Counted from the stretch's first letter, positions 16,750 through 25,759 are shown. The stretch: DNA of 39,488 nt from Globicatella sanguinis NBRC 15551 (GCF_001552295.1 NZ_BCQX01000002.1:1-39488); one strand, 5' to 3'. Notes: a model not told the origin generated them from the sequence alone. Program-made: numbers and translations.

Positions 16750-17531
16750 CAGGTGCCGCTATTTCATTGATTACGCCCATACTAGGATTATTATTAATTC
16801 TACGACGTCAGTCTTTATTAGCTGATACCTTGGCCCATATCTCTTTAGCAGGAGTAGCGTTAGGTCTATTGCTTAAAGTAGCACCGACTTATACTACTTT
16901 AATTGTGGTGGTGATAGCGTCCGTTCTGATTGAATATTTAAGAATGGCATATCGTGATTTTTCAGAAGTTTCGGTGGCTTTAATGACAGCGACTGGGATG
17001 GCAGTAGCTTTAGTACTAGTCAATTTAAATCCTGATGCCGCTTCTTTTAGTATTGAGCAATACTTATTTGGATCGATTATTTTAATTACCGATCAAGAAG
17101 TAAAATTATTAATTGGTTTAGCCATTGGGTTAGTGATACTATATACTATTTTTAGACGCCCACTCTATGTTTTAACATTTGATGAGGCGACTGCACAAAC
17201 ATCCGGTTTGCCTGTTAAATTAATTTCAATTCTATTTTCTGTGATTACAGGGGTAGCAATTAGTATCATGATGCCGATTGTAGGTAGTCTGTTAGTATCT
17301 GCTTTAATCGTGATTCCCTCTGCGACAGCGATTAAAGTATCCAATTCATTTTTAAAAACGATTATCATTGCGATTGTTATTAATGTTATTGGTGTTTTCT
17401 CAGGTATTACCTTATCTTATCAGTGGGATACACCTCCGGGTGCCTCTATTACCTTGATGTTTGTGGCAGCTTTTGTCATTGTGTCGTTATTTAATCGTAT
17501 TTGGATTTATTTTAAAAAAGGGCATTCTTAA
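16707..17531 (+). CDS. adcB: AdcB, zinc ABC transporter permease
   Basis: This 274-residue membrane permease (ABC-3 family, ZnuB/MntB type) forms the channel of the zinc importer with AdcC. It has about eight hydrophobic segments. The family's ILRRQSLLADTLAHISLAGV (about residues 27-46) is present, and the ATPase-coupling region carries DEATAQTSGLPVK (about 156-168) followed by the MMPIVGSLLVSALIVIPSA helix pair. The start is placed at ATG 16707 after GGGGAGGGG, inside the end of adcC. A second in-frame ATG lies two codons on. Translation is probably coupled to adcC. A strong terminator follows, so the operon is adcCB only. Confidence 0.92.
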   Translation: MEMFQYDFIQRAFLAGAAISLITPILGLLLILRRQSLLADTLAHISLAGVALGLLLKVAPTYTTLIVVVIASVLIEYLRMAYRDFSEVSVALMTATGMAVALVLVNLNPDAASFSIEQYLFGSIILITDQEVKLLIGLAIGLVILYTIFRRPLYVLTFDEATAQTSGLPVKLISILFSVITGVAISIMMPIVGSLLVSALIVIPSATAIKVSNSFLKTIIIAIVINVIGVFSGITLSYQWDTPPGASITLMFVAAFVIVSLFNRIWIYFKKGHS

Positions 17532-17552
17532 ACAATTAATGTGTAAATGATT

Positions 17553-17587
17553 AAAAAGGGGTTAGACTTTTTTGCTAACCCCTTTTT
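17553..17587. terminator. Intrinsic terminator after adcCB
   Basis: AAAAAGGGGTTAG (17553-17565) and CTAACCCCTTTTT (17575-17587) form a perfect 13-bp stem whose ends supply A and T runs, so it could work on both strands; only the plus strand has an upstream gene. Confidence 0.95.
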
Positions 17588-17695
17588 GCCTGTCTTTAGC
17601 CTATACAAGCAAGATTATTTTTGATAAAATCAAAAAGTATGAATGTTTTTAGACTTATGATAAACTAAAATAAATACGAATTAGGAGGCATCCAA

Positions 17696-18529
17696 ATGGA
17701 TGAAATAACACAAAAACAAAGACATCATCACGATGTATTGTTGGCCCTCTTAAAATATGATCATTTTCAAGCGTTAGAACTTGAAATAAAGCAGTTGGCT
17801 TTTGATGGTAAAGACGAGATTTTATTATTAGTCCAGTTAGCCAATGCTATTTTACAAGTGGACAATGAAAATGTAAAAAAACTTGCACAAAACACTCCGT
17901 TTCAAGGTGTTTTAGATGCATCCCAATTAGAACGTAAAACCTATTATTACTTACAAACACTGACCTTGCAATTGAAGCGACAGGAGTACGGTGATTACTT
18001 AAGAGGACTGACTCCATTATTGGTCGATGTTTTTCGGATTGCAATTGAACGTGATTTTTTACCAAATCTTGCGGAATATATTCAACCAATAAAAAAAGAG
18101 ACAACTAGTGGTGCACATCTGTATCGAGGGCTTCAATGGTCACAAAATAAAATTGAAAGTCATCCTAATATTATTGCTGATACTTGGAAAAAGTATTACG
18201 GGAACTATTTCAATTATGACCACTATGTGAGTTCTAGTCATTTAATGAAATTAATCGAAGCTAATTCATCAAATGAGCACTTAATTGAACTGGCCTCTAC
18301 GATGCGTAAGATTGAAAAGTATTTAAGAAATCTAGTTGCCCATGAAGTATTAACCGTTAATCAACAATTCTTTGTGGATCGTATACAACGGACACCATTG
18401 CAAGTTCATCAAGTGTTATTAGATTTATATGATGAAGTAGGACTAACTCATCCGTTACAAAGAACCATTATTGAACAAATAAAACAACAAATTACTTTAC
18501 TATTACAACAAACAAAGGAAAAGAACTAA
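17696..18529 (+). CDS. Helical protein with a Csm6-like HEPN ribonuclease motif
   Basis: I do not know a named family for the whole protein. The 277 residues are helical and soluble. The C-terminal part has [15 protein letters not shown], in which Arg211 and His216 give the R-x4-H signature of HEPN ribonucleases. What follows (a short spacer, then [17 protein letters not shown]) resembles the C-terminal HEPN half of the CRISPR ancillary nuclease Csm6, where the catalytic pair also reads RNxxxH. The N-terminal 150 residues show no Rossmann-like CARF ring-nucleotide sensor; they are Leu/Gln-rich helices. AGGAGG precedes the ATG. It lies 16 bases before murA and looks like the first gene of a HEPN-murA-rho-ybaK operon. 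No CRISPR array or cas gene is present. RNase function is inferred from motif only. Confidence 0.6.
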   Translation: MDEITQKQRHHHDVLLALLKYDHFQALELEIKQLAFDGKDEILLLVQLANAILQVDNENVKKLAQNTPFQGVLDASQLERKTYYYLQTLTLQLKRQEYGDYLRGLTPLLVDVFRIAIERDFLPNLAEYIQPIKKETTSGAHLYRGLQWSQNKIESHPNIIADTWKKYYGNYFNYDHYVSSSHLMKLIEANSSNEHLIELASTMRKIEKYLRNLVAHEVLTVNQQFFVDRIQRTPLQVHQVLLDLYDEVGLTHPLQRTIIEQIKQQITLLLQQTKEKN

Positions 18530-18545
18530 AAGAGGAGCACAATCA

Positions 18546-19802
18546 ATGAAAAAGCTAGTCATTCATGGAGGAAAACCTTTAAAAGGTGAAATTACAATCA
18601 ATGGAGCAAAAAATAGTGTAGTAGCTTTAATTCCAGCTGCTATTATGGCTAATTCTGAAGTGACATTAGAAGGCGTTCCAGATATTCAAGATGTACACTC
18701 ATTAATAGAAATTTTAAATGATTTTAACGTTAAAACGCATTTTGAAAATAATGTTTTAAAAATAGACCCGACTGATATTGTTTCAATTCCAATGCCTACT
18801 GGAAAAATTCAAAGTTTACGCGCATCCTACTATTTTATGGGCGCTACTTTATCACGTTTTGGTGAAGGGGTGATTGGATTACCAGGGGGATGTTTTTTAG
18901 GACCACGTCCGATCGATCAACATATTAAAGCATTTCGTTCTTTAGGAGCAGATGTTAATGATGAATATGGTGTCGTAACCTTATCCACACCAGAAGGCTT
19001 AAATGGTGCTCGAATTTATATGGATGTTGTATCAGTGGGTGCAACTATCAATGCTATTTTGGCTTCGGTTAGAGCACAAGGGCGCACCATTATTGAAAAT
19101 GCAGCCAGAGAACCAGAAATTATTGATGTGGTTACTTTATTAAATAAAATGGGTGCTAAAATTCGTGGAGCAGGTACGAGTGAAATCCGAATTGATGGAG
19201 TAGAAGAGTTAAATGGTGTGACTCATACCATTATTCCTGACCGAATTGAAGCAGGTACCTATATGGCGGCAGCAGTCGCAATGGGCGAAGGAATTAAAAT
19301 AAACAATGTTATTTATGAACATTTAGAAAGTTTTATTGCGAAGTTAATTGAGATGGGCGTAAAATTAGATATTTTTGAAGATAGCATTTACGTTCATCCT
19401 TCAAAAGATTTAAAAATGGTGAGTTTAAAAACATTACCTTATCCTGGTTTTGCTACGGACTTACAACAACCAATTACACCGTTAATGGCGATTACCAATG
19501 GTCATGGTACGATTATGGATACTATTTACCCAGCACGAGTCAAACACATTCCTGAATTAAACCGTATGGGAGCAAATGTTCGCGTTGACGGGGATATGAT
19601 TCGCCTTGAAGGACCAAGTAAATTAACTGGCGCTCAAGTGAAAGCTAGTGACTTAAGAGCGGGAGCAAGTTTAGTTATTGCGGGCTTAATAGCAGAAGGT
19701 GAAACCATTATCACAGGAGTGGATAATATCTTAAGAGGTTATACCAATATTGTTGGTAAGCTACAAGCATTAGGCGCAGATATTCAAATGATTGAAGATT
19801 AA
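18546..19802 (+). CDS. murA: UDP-N-acetylglucosamine 1-carboxyvinyltransferase (MurA)
   Basis: MurA adds enolpyruvate from PEP to UDP-GlcNAc, the first committed step of peptidoglycan synthesis, and is the target of fosfomycin. The 418-residue protein has the expected sites: Lys22-Asn23 in [24 protein letters not shown] with Arg92, and the catalytic loop [14 protein letters not shown] with Cys116. The cysteine predicts fosfomycin susceptibility at the enzyme level. Many Bacillota have two copies (MurA1/MurA and MurA2/MurZ); the neighbouring rho gene suggests the MurZ/MurA2-type copy, but this cannot be settled without the second copy. AGAGGAG precedes the ATG. It sits between the HEPN gene and rho with short gaps. 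Confidence 0.97.
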   Translation: MKKLVIHGGKPLKGEITINGAKNSVVALIPAAIMANSEVTLEGVPDIQDVHSLIEILNDFNVKTHFENNVLKIDPTDIVSIPMPTGKIQSLRASYYFMGATLSRFGEGVIGLPGGCFLGPRPIDQHIKAFRSLGADVNDEYGVVTLSTPEGLNGARIYMDVVSVGATINAILASVRAQGRTIIENAAREPEIIDVVTLLNKMGAKIRGAGTSEIRIDGVEELNGVTHTIIPDRIEAGTYMAAAVAMGEGIKINNVIYEHLESFIAKLIEMGVKLDIFEDSIYVHPSKDLKMVSLKTLPYPGFATDLQQPITPLMAITNGHGTIMDTIYPARVKHIPELNRMGANVRVDGDMIRLEGPSKLTGAQVKASDLRAGASLVIAGLIAEGETIITGVDNILRGYTNIVGKLQALGADIQMIED

Positions 19803-19805
19803 GAA

Positions 19806-19811
19806 AGTAGG
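19806..19811 (+). promoter_or_regulatory. Ribosome binding site favouring the GTG start of rho
   Basis: AGTAGG sits 7 bases before GTG at 19819. The alternative TTG at 19792, inside the end of murA, has no such site. Confidence 0.6.
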
Positions 19812-19818
19812 AAAAATA

Positions 19819-21117
19819 GTGTCAGATGCATTTTCACTAAAAACATTAATGGCTGCGGAAGTAAAGCAGTTATATGTTTATGCGAAAGAATTAGAGATAC
19901 CGAACTACAGTCAACTTAGTAAGAAAGAACTTGCACTCGCAGTTATGCGTACACAAGAAGAAAAACAAGGTTTTTATCAAGTTGAAGGGGTCTTGGATAT
20001 TGTAGGCGGCGATGGCTTTGGCTTTATTAGACCTATCAATTTTTCTCCCAGTCAAGAAGATATTTATATCTCAAGTTCTCAAATAAGACGTTTTGATTTA
20101 AGAAATGGAGATAAAGTAGCAGGACCAGCACGTCCACCAAAATCTAATGAACGTTATCCTGGCTTAATGCAAGTAAGTTCAGTGAATGGTAAAAATCCTG
20201 AAGAAGCTAAAAATCGCGATCATTTTCCAAGTTTAACGGCCATCTACCCGGATCAGCAAATAAAATTAGAAAGTGGTTCTAAACGGATAGCGAATCGAAT
20301 GATTGATATTATAGCGCCTATTGGTTTTGGGCAACGTGGTATTATTGTTTCGCCACCAAAAGCAGGTAAAACAACCGTTTTGAAGGAAATTGCGAATGGG
20401 ATTACAAGCAATTATCCAGATACAGAATTAATTGTTCTTTTAATTGATGAACGACCTGAAGAAGTAACGGATATTGAACGCAGTGTTGAAGGAGAAGTAG
20501 TATCTTCAACTTTTGATCAATTACCAGAAAATCATGTTCGGATTAGTGAACTCGTGTTAGAAAGAGCCATGCGTTTAGTCGAAGATGGACGTGATGTCGT
20601 GATCTTGATGGATAGTATTACTCGCTTGGCGCGAGCTTATAATTTAGTAGTCAAACCAAGTGGTCGAACTTTGAGTGGTGGGGTAGATCCTGCGGCATTT
20701 TATCTACCTAAACGCTTCTTTGGTGCTGCGCGTAATGTTGAAAATGGTGGATCGTTAACGATCTTAGCAACCGCATTGGTTGACACTGGTAGCCGAATGG
20801 ACGATGTTATTTATGAAGAGTTTAAAGGGACCGGTAATATGGAATTACATCTATCGCGTCAATGGGCAGAAAGAAGAATTTTTCCTGCGGTGGATATCTT
20901 GCGTTCTGGTACACGTAAAGAAGAACTTTTAATGTCTGAAGAAAAATTACAACATATTTGGAAATTACGTAACTTAATGGGTGAAGATGTTTTACAATAT
21001 ACACAACAAGTAATTGAATTGCTGGAAAGAACAGATAATAATGAAGTAGCCTTTCAACAATTGACAGCTTTTTTAAACGCGATGTCGTCCAATAAGAAAA
21101 GTAGTAAGAAGGGTTAA
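19819..21117 (+). CDS. rho: Transcription termination factor Rho
   Basis: Rho is the hexameric RNA helicase that ends transcription of untranslated RNA. The protein (432 residues from the chosen GTG) has an N-terminal SAP-like Rho_N domain ([20 protein letters not shown]). A cold-shock RNA-binding domain follows ([34 protein letters not shown]), then the RecA-like ATPase with [38 protein letters not shown] and FFGAARN. A longer frame begins with TTG at 19792 overlapping murA, but the site before GTG 19819 is better. No insertion or prion-like extension is present. rpmE, a common neighbour of rho, does not follow; instead a YbaK-type gene starts 3 bases after the stop. Confidence 0.96.
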   Translation: MSDAFSLKTLMAAEVKQLYVYAKELEIPNYSQLSKKELALAVMRTQEEKQGFYQVEGVLDIVGGDGFGFIRPINFSPSQEDIYISSSQIRRFDLRNGDKVAGPARPPKSNERYPGLMQVSSVNGKNPEEAKNRDHFPSLTAIYPDQQIKLESGSKRIANRMIDIIAPIGFGQRGIIVSPPKAGKTTVLKEIANGITSNYPDTELIVLLIDERPEEVTDIERSVEGEVVSSTFDQLPENHVRISELVLERAMRLVEDGRDVVILMDSITRLARAYNLVVKPSGRTLSGGVDPAAFYLPKRFFGAARNVENGGSLTILATALVDTGSRMDDVIYEEFKGTGNMELHLSRQWAERRIFPAVDILRSGTRKEELLMSEEKLQHIWKLRNLMGEDVLQYTQQVIELLERTDNNEVAFQQLTAFLNAMSSNKKSSKKG

Positions 21118-21119
21118 AT

Positions 21120-21578
21120 TTGTCAAAACAACATAAAACCAATGTGATGAGATTGTTAGAGCAACATCAAATAGCTTATCAACCTCATGAATTTACTAAT
21201 AAAAAAGCAGCCAGTGAATTACCAATTTATAAAACACTGGTGACGGTTGCGAAATCAAAAGCACACTATGTGTTTGTCGTACCCGTAACGCATGAACTAG
21301 ATTTAAAAAAGGCAGCTAAAGCAGTCAATGAGAAGTCAATCGAAATGATTAAAGAAAAAGAACTCTTACCTTTAACGGGATATGTTCATGGCGGCTGCTC
21401 ACCGATTGGCATGAAGAAGTCTTTTTATACGACTTTTGACCAATCGATTGCTAATCATACGTCGATTTTATTTAGTGCAGGTAAAGTAGGGTTTTCCGTT
21501 GAAATTGCAGTGTCAGATTTAGAACAATTAAATCAAATGATTGACATGCAAAAGGCTGAAGTAGCCAAAGAAAAGTGA
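21120..21578 (+). CDS. ybaK: Cys-tRNA(Pro)/Cys-tRNA deacylase, YbaK/EbsC family
   Basis: This free-standing editing enzyme hydrolyses cysteine wrongly attached to tRNA(Pro), and belongs to the INS/YbaK superfamily. The 152-residue protein shows the core: Lys in LVTVAKSKAHYVFVV, the helix-strand LDLKKAAKAVNEKSIEM, and the substrate loop GYVHGGCSPIGMKK (about residues 88-101), then SILFSAGKVGFSVEI. The start is TTG, 3 bases after the rho stop, with AAGGG 8 bases before it. The partner ProRS at 9728 lacks an editing insertion, so this protein is a plausible trans-editor for it. EbsC is the enterococcal name for the same family. Confidence 0.88.
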   Translation: MSKQHKTNVMRLLEQHQIAYQPHEFTNKKAASELPIYKTLVTVAKSKAHYVFVVPVTHELDLKKAAKAVNEKSIEMIKEKELLPLTGYVHGGCSPIGMKKSFYTTFDQSIANHTSILFSAGKVGFSVEIAVSDLEQLNQMIDMQKAEVAKEK

Positions 21579-21668
21579 TGAGATAGTAACTGGCAGTATC
21601 GGTGCATTAGCTCCTAATACTGTATATCAATCATCTATCCTTTATTAATATTAAATGAAACCCATTAT

Positions 21669-21724
21669 GGGGGTGGTCACCTGGAGGCAGAATTCATCGA
21701 TGTTCTACTTCTAATCCACTCCCA
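21669..21724 (+). repeat. Dispersed intergenic repeat, copy 4 (right half)
   Basis: GGGGGTGG (21669-21676) pairs with CCACTCCC (21716-21723), allowing one G-T pair. Inside it TTCTACTTCTAATCCACTCC matches copies 3 and 5. The 236-base gap between ybaK and the methyltransferase also holds a CAGTAT/ATACTG inverted repeat (about 21595-21622) and the next promoter, but no gene. Confidence 0.6.
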
Positions 21725-21754
21725 ATTTCTTTTGTCTTGAAAACGGAACCTTAT

Positions 21755-21783
21755 TTTACATCTTATTCTAGGGAGTGTACAAT
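21755..21783 (+). promoter_or_regulatory. Promoter of the methyltransferase-HAD pair
   Basis: TTTACA (21755-21760), a 17-base spacer and TACAAT (21778-21783), each one base off consensus, 31 bases before the ATG. Confidence 0.72.
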
Positions 21784-21814
21784 ATAGATGAATAAATAAA
21801 GAAAGAGGCAACGA

Positions 21815-22489
21815 ATGTTAAACGAAATGATGCATCGACCAGTAGTCATGAAAGAACTGGTTGATTATATGCGAAGTGCTCAATTACCATTTGAAGGTAA
21901 GTTAGGTGAAATTGAAAAATATGCAAACGAAAGAGGTATCCCGGTGATTCCTCATGAAACAGCGAAATTTATCGACTTTTTTTGTGCAACCATTCAACCA
22001 AAAGATATTTTAGAAATCGGAACAGCGATTGGTTTTTCAGGCAGTCTAATGGCTAGACACTTACAAGCAGATGGGCATTTAACAACCATCGATCGCTATG
22101 AATTAATGTATGAAAGAGCCAAAGAAAATTTCAAAAAAATTGGATTGAGTGACCGCATTACTTTAATCGAAGGTGATGCGAATGATGTGTTACCAACTTT
22201 AGCAGGTTCTTATGATTTAATTTTTATGGACAGTGCTAAAGCGAAATATATTGAATTTTATCCTGAATGCATGCGCCTATTAAAAATGGGCGGCGTCTTA
22301 ATTATCGATGATGTCTTCCAAGGTGGCACTATTTTAGATGACGAAGCAGACATACCAAAACGTGTTCGTAAAATTCATCGTAAATTAAATGAATTACTGG
22401 ATACCGTTTTATCCGATAAAACACATCGTTCATGTTTAGTTCCTTTAGGAGATGGCTTATTGATGGTTAGAAAGGAAGCGGAAGTATAA
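21815..22489 (+). CDS. trmR: O-methyltransferase, probably tRNA 5-hydroxyuridine methyltransferase TrmR
   Basis: This class I SAM methyltransferase of the O-MT family 3 type has 224 residues. Motif I is DILEIGTAIGFSGSLMARHL (about 64-83), an acidic residue ending strand 2 is in LTTIDRYELM, and the metal/substrate-side motif is DLIFMDSAKAKYIEFYPECM followed by GGVLIIDDVFQGG. Bacillus subtilis YrrM, now TrmR, methylates 5-hydroxyuridine to 5-methoxyuridine at the tRNA wobble position; length, the PVIPHETAKF segment and the metal residues fit that subgroup. Small-molecule O-methyltransferases share these motifs, so the substrate is inferred. AAAGAGG precedes the ATG. Its stop overlaps the start of the HAD gene by one base. 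Confidence 0.75.
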   Translation: MLNEMMHRPVVMKELVDYMRSAQLPFEGKLGEIEKYANERGIPVIPHETAKFIDFFCATIQPKDILEIGTAIGFSGSLMARHLQADGHLTTIDRYELMYERAKENFKKIGLSDRITLIEGDANDVLPTLAGSYDLIFMDSAKAKYIEFYPECMRLLKMGGVLIIDDVFQGGTILDDEADIPKRVRKIHRKLNELLDTVLSDKTHRSCLVPLGDGLLMVRKEAEV

Positions 22490-23310
22490 TGGATAATATT
22501 AAGTTAGTGGCAATTGATTTAGATGGTACTTTTTTAACAGATACGAAAGAAATTCCCGCCGCTAATATCGAAGCGGTTCATCATATTATGGATAAGGGGA
22601 TTAAAGTGGTCATTTGTACTGGACGTACGTTACCAGGAACCCGACGCTTTATCGATCAAATTGATTTTGGACATGAGAATGAGTATGCAATCATTCAAAA
22701 TGGTGCGGCGACACATCGTTTACCAGGATATGATGTCGTGGCGGCCACTTATCAATCCGTTGAGAGCCGCCAAAAATTAGTGCGATTTTTCTTTGAAAGT
22801 CGCTTTGATACATTGCAATTAGTAGTATTTGATCAAGAAAATCTTTTTTTAATTGGTGATCAAACTCCAAGTGAATTTGTACAAAAAGATGCTGAAACAT
22901 TGGCAACGCCTATTACATTTATTTCTCAAGCAGATTTTGACCAAGTGGAAGGTATTTTTAAAATGATGGTCTTAGGACCAAAAGCAGACCTTGATGCCTG
23001 GAATGAGTTACTTACCCAAGAAATAAAAGCAGCTTTCGATGTCGTTCGTAGTCAACCAATCATTATTGAATTTTTATCAAATGATACGAATAAAGCGACA
23101 GCGTTAAAAGCTTTGAGCGAAGACCTTGGTATTACTAGAACTGAAATAATGGCCATAGGTGATGAACAAAACGATGTTGAAATGTTAAAATGGGTTAAAC
23201 ATTCGGTTGCGATGGGCAATGCTTCGCCGGCGATAAAAGAACTTTGCTTATATGAAACGGCGAGTAATAATGAAGGTGGAGTAGCAGCAGCTCTTCGTAA
23301 GTTATTCTAA
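22489..23310 (+). CDS. Cof-type HAD family sugar-phosphate/nucleotide phosphatase
   Basis: This cytoplasmic phosphatase of the HAD superfamily, IIB cap subclass (Cof/YidA-like), has 273 residues. The nucleophile motif is AIDLDGTFL (Asp10, Asp12), motif II is VICTGRT, motif III is Lys in the NDTNKATALK region, and motif IV is AIGDEQNDVEM (about residues 223-233). The C2 cap lies between about 85 and 190. Family members dephosphorylate sugar phosphates, FMN or pyridoxal phosphate with broad overlap, so the physiological substrate cannot be named. The start ATG overlaps the stop of the preceding methyltransferase (TAATG), so the two are translationally coupled. Confidence 0.88.
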   Translation: MDNIKLVAIDLDGTFLTDTKEIPAANIEAVHHIMDKGIKVVICTGRTLPGTRRFIDQIDFGHENEYAIIQNGAATHRLPGYDVVAATYQSVESRQKLVRFFFESRFDTLQLVVFDQENLFLIGDQTPSEFVQKDAETLATPITFISQADFDQVEGIFKMMVLGPKADLDAWNELLTQEIKAAFDVVRSQPIIIEFLSNDTNKATALKALSEDLGITRTEIMAIGDEQNDVEMLKWVKHSVAMGNASPAIKELCLYETASNNEGGVAAALRKLF

Positions 23311-23359
23311 TATATATTTGAATACTTACGATAAAATTCAAAATATTTTCACATTTCTA

Positions 23360-23368
23360 TGCTATTAT
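23360..23368 (+). promoter_or_regulatory. Extended -10 promoter of the L,D-transpeptidase gene
   Basis: TG-C-TATTAT (TATTAT at 23363-23368), 34 bases before the ATG. No convincing -35 box at normal spacing. Confidence 0.5.
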
Positions 23369-23402
23369 TTAAAATGAAACAAGAAAGAAAAGAGGCAACG
23401 AT

Positions 23403-24782
23403 ATGAAAAAGCTACTTTTTACGAGTATCGCTTTAGTCTTATTGTTGGGAATTGGTTATGGGGCTGGAATTGGCTATTATGCTGAGAAGTTCCAAGCGAA
23501 TACCACATTTGGCTCGGTTGATATTAGTAACTTAACATTAGAAGAAGCAAAGCAAAAAATATCTGATGATTTAAGTAAAAAGGAAATTACATTAACTGAA
23601 AATGGTCAAGAATTAGGTAAATTTACCTTAGCACAATTAAATGGGCAAATTAATGCCGATGAAGTGTTAACCGCTGCTTATCAAGCTCAAGATCCATCAC
23701 AATGGTTAGCAGGATATTTCTCATCGGTGGAATACGATAATTTATTAATGAATAATGTAAAAATTGATGACGCTGCTTTAACCGAAGCTTTGGCTACAAT
23801 TGGTTTAAACAATAGTGAACGGACGGCTTCAACGGATGCTTATATTGAATACACGGATGCAAGAGGATATTATGTTGAGCCTGAAACAGTAGGTAATCAA
23901 CTAGATTTAGATTTAGTAAAACAAATGGTCGTTGAAGGATTACAGTCTGGACAAACGACGGTTGAATTGAATACGGCTTATTTACAACCGGAGATAACCA
24001 GTGAAAGTGAAAAAATCACTACTTATATGGATCAAATCAATTCTTATATTGAGACTAAAATCAATTTAGAAATTGCGGGAGATACTGTTACGATCCCGAA
24101 AGAAGAAATTATTAAATGGATTTATTTCGATCAAGGTAACCAAATTGTTGTAGACCAAGCATTAGTTCAAGAATATGTGTCAACACTTAATGATAAATAT
24201 GCAACATTTAATAAGCCACGTGAGTTCGCAAGTACATTAAGTGGAACCGTCACCGTGCAACCGGGTACTTTAGGTTGGTCGATTGACAGTGAATCAGAAG
24301 CGGCACAAATTGCTGCTGATTTAGCTGAAGGTCAAGAAGTAACCAGAACACCGGCAATCGTAGGGTCAGGGTATTCAACAGATGGAACAAATGACATTGG
24401 TAGTACTTATGTTGAAGTTGATATCGCCAATCAAATGATGTTTGTTTACGTAGACGGCACCCAAGTTATTTCGACACCAGTTGTGACGGGTAGAACCGGA
24501 ACAGATACTGTACCGGGTGCTTATGCTGTTTGGAATAAAGAAAAGGATACTGAATTAAAGGGATATAATGTCCGTACTCAAAGAGATTATGTCCAACCCG
24601 TTTCTTATTGGATGCCATTTGATGACACCGGTCAAGGAATTCACGATGCAAACTGGCAAGCTTCTTTTGGTGGGGATGCTTACTTGACAGCCGGATCTTT
24701 AGGTTGTATTAACACGCCACCTGATGTGATGGCACAAGTTTTCAATACTGTGGAAGTAGGAACACCGGTCATTGTATTCTAA
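23403..24782 (+). CDS. L,D-transpeptidase (YkuD) with peptidoglycan-binding domains
   Basis: This enzyme forms 3-3 cross-links in peptidoglycan or attaches chains to it, bypassing classical penicillin-binding proteins. The 459-residue protein has an N-terminal membrane anchor or signal (about 5-25). A region of VanW-like/PG_binding_4 repeats follows (about 28-330, with FGSVDISNLTLEEAKQKI as the first motif). The YkuD catalytic domain is last (about 335-459, starting YVEVDIANQMMFVYVDG). The active-site signature has His414 in GIHDANW and Cys435 in SLGCINTP. Size and domain order match the enterococcal Ldtfm type. RBS AAAGAGG is present. It is monocistronic between an extended -10 promoter and a terminator. 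WalR control is possible given the neighbour, but no clear WalR direct repeat was seen. Confidence 0.92.
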   Translation: MKKLLFTSIALVLLLGIGYGAGIGYYAEKFQANTTFGSVDISNLTLEEAKQKISDDLSKKEITLTENGQELGKFTLAQLNGQINADEVLTAAYQAQDPSQWLAGYFSSVEYDNLLMNNVKIDDAALTEALATIGLNNSERTASTDAYIEYTDARGYYVEPETVGNQLDLDLVKQMVVEGLQSGQTTVELNTAYLQPEITSESEKITTYMDQINSYIETKINLEIAGDTVTIPKEEIIKWIYFDQGNQIVVDQALVQEYVSTLNDKYATFNKPREFASTLSGTVTVQPGTLGWSIDSESEAAQIAADLAEGQEVTRTPAIVGSGYSTDGTNDIGSTYVEVDIANQMMFVYVDGTQVISTPVVTGRTGTDTVPGAYAVWNKEKDTELKGYNVRTQRDYVQPVSYWMPFDDTGQGIHDANWQASFGGDAYLTAGSLGCINTPPDVMAQVFNTVEVGTPVIVF

Positions 24783-24796
24783 TTAAATAAGTAAAT

Positions 24797-24842
24797 AACA
24801 CGTGACATGGATATGCTACTATGTTGCGTGTTTCTTTATTTT
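24797..24842 (+). terminator. Intrinsic terminator after the L,D-transpeptidase gene
   Basis: AACACGTGACAT (24797-24808) pairs with ATGTTGCGTGTT (24821-24832) through 12 pairs including two G-T, followed by TCTTTATTTT. Confidence 0.82.
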
Positions 24843-24938
24843 AGAGTCTATTAGAATAGCATTAAACTCAAGGGTAAGTAGCTTACAAAGGAAAATTTTA
24901 AAATACACCCACTTGTCAAGAGGTAAAAATTCATGTAT

Positions 24939-24967
24939 CTAGATAAAAAAAAGAATTGTTGTTATAA
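24939..24967 (+). promoter_or_regulatory. Promoter of walRKHI
   Basis: TAGATA (24939-24944), a 17-base spacer and TATAAT (24962-24967), with extended TG at 24959-24960. The leader is about 75 bases and contains an 8-bp hairpin, CCTTTAAT (24983-24990) with ATTAAAGG (25000-25007), that is not followed by a T run. Confidence 0.8.
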
Positions 24968-25032
24968 TGGACAGAGATAAAACCCTTTAATGAAAGAACA
25001 ATTAAAGGAATTGTAGTAAATTTAAATCCTAC

Positions 25033-25039
25033 GAGGAGG
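25033..25039 (+). promoter_or_regulatory. Ribosome binding site fixing the walR start
   Basis: GAGGAGG lies 8 bases before ATG 25048 but only 2 bases before ATG 25042, so the second ATG is the functional start. Confidence 0.85.
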
Positions 25040-25047
25040 ATATGATA

Positions 25048-25755
25048 ATGAAAAAAGTTCTCGTTGTTGACGATGAAAAAACAATATCAGATATCATCGT
25101 TTTTAATTTAGAGAAGGAAGGCTTTGAAATTAAAGTTGCCCATGATGGTGAAGAAGCACTACAGAAGTTTCATGATGAAACTCCAGATTTGATTGTCTTA
25201 GATTTGATGTTACCCAAAATTGATGGTTTGGAAGTTTGCCGTGAAATCAGAAAAGAAAGTAGTGTACCGATTATAATGCTAACGGCTAAAGATTCCGAAA
25301 TTGATAAAGTTCTAGGCTTAGAATTAGGCGCGGATGATTATGTAACTAAGCCGTTCTCTAATCGCGAATTAGTAGCACGTGTAAAAGCCAACTTACGACG
25401 TCATAGCGCTCGTGAACAAAGTGATAATGCGGCTGGTAATGCTAATGAAATCGTAGTCGGAGATTTAATTGTTCATCAAGATGCGTATATTATTTCTAAA
25501 CGTGGTGAGGAAATTGAATTGACTCATCGTGAATTTGAATTATTGCATTATTTAGCCAAACATATTGGTCAAGTGATGACGCGTGAACATCTCTTAGAAA
25601 CCGTTTGGGGATATGACTATTTTGGGGATGTGCGTACGGTGGACGTGACTATTCGTCGTTTAAGAGAAAAAATTGAAGATGCACCTAGCCATCCGGTATA
25701 TATCGTGACTCGAAGAGGTGTAGGATATTTCTTAAAGAATCCGGATCAGGACTAA
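25048..25755 (+). CDS. walR: WalR (YycF), essential response regulator
   Basis: WalR is the OmpR-type regulator that sets autolysin and wall-synthesis gene expression in response to WalK. The protein is 235 residues from the chosen ATG, equal to the usual length. The receiver domain has the acidic pair in VVDDEKT, the phosphoacceptor Asp52 in [12 protein letters not shown], Thr in IMLTAKD and Lys in [11 protein letters not shown]. The winged-helix DNA-binding domain (about 135-233) has [16 protein letters not shown] and [20 protein letters not shown], hallmark WalR sequence. An in-frame ATG two codons earlier is too close to the ribosome site. The gene heads the walRKHI operon, 4 bases before walK. 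Confidence 0.98.
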   Translation: MKKVLVVDDEKTISDIIVFNLEKEGFEIKVAHDGEEALQKFHDETPDLIVLDLMLPKIDGLEVCREIRKESSVPIIMLTAKDSEIDKVLGLELGADDYVTKPFSNRELVARVKANLRRHSAREQSDNAAGNANEIVVGDLIVHQDAYIISKRGEEIELTHREFELLHYLAKHIGQVMTREHLLETVWGYDYFGDVRTVDVTIRRLREKIEDAPSHPVYIVTRRGVGYFLKNPDQD

Positions 25756-25759
25756 TTGT

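Noticed and set aside
17696-18529. Possible type III CRISPR-Cas remnant
   Set aside because: The HEPN motif recalls Csm6, but there are no direct repeats with spacers and no cas gene in the window, and the neighbours are housekeeping genes. Kept only as a HEPN-motif protein.
19792-19818. Longer Rho starting with TTG inside murA
   Set aside because: There is no ribosome site before it, whereas GTG 19819 has one at normal spacing.
23320-23400. WalR direct repeat upstream of the L,D-transpeptidase gene
   Set aside because: The best reverse-strand match (TGTGAA, 5 bases, TTTGAA) departs from the TGTWAH pattern in both halves.
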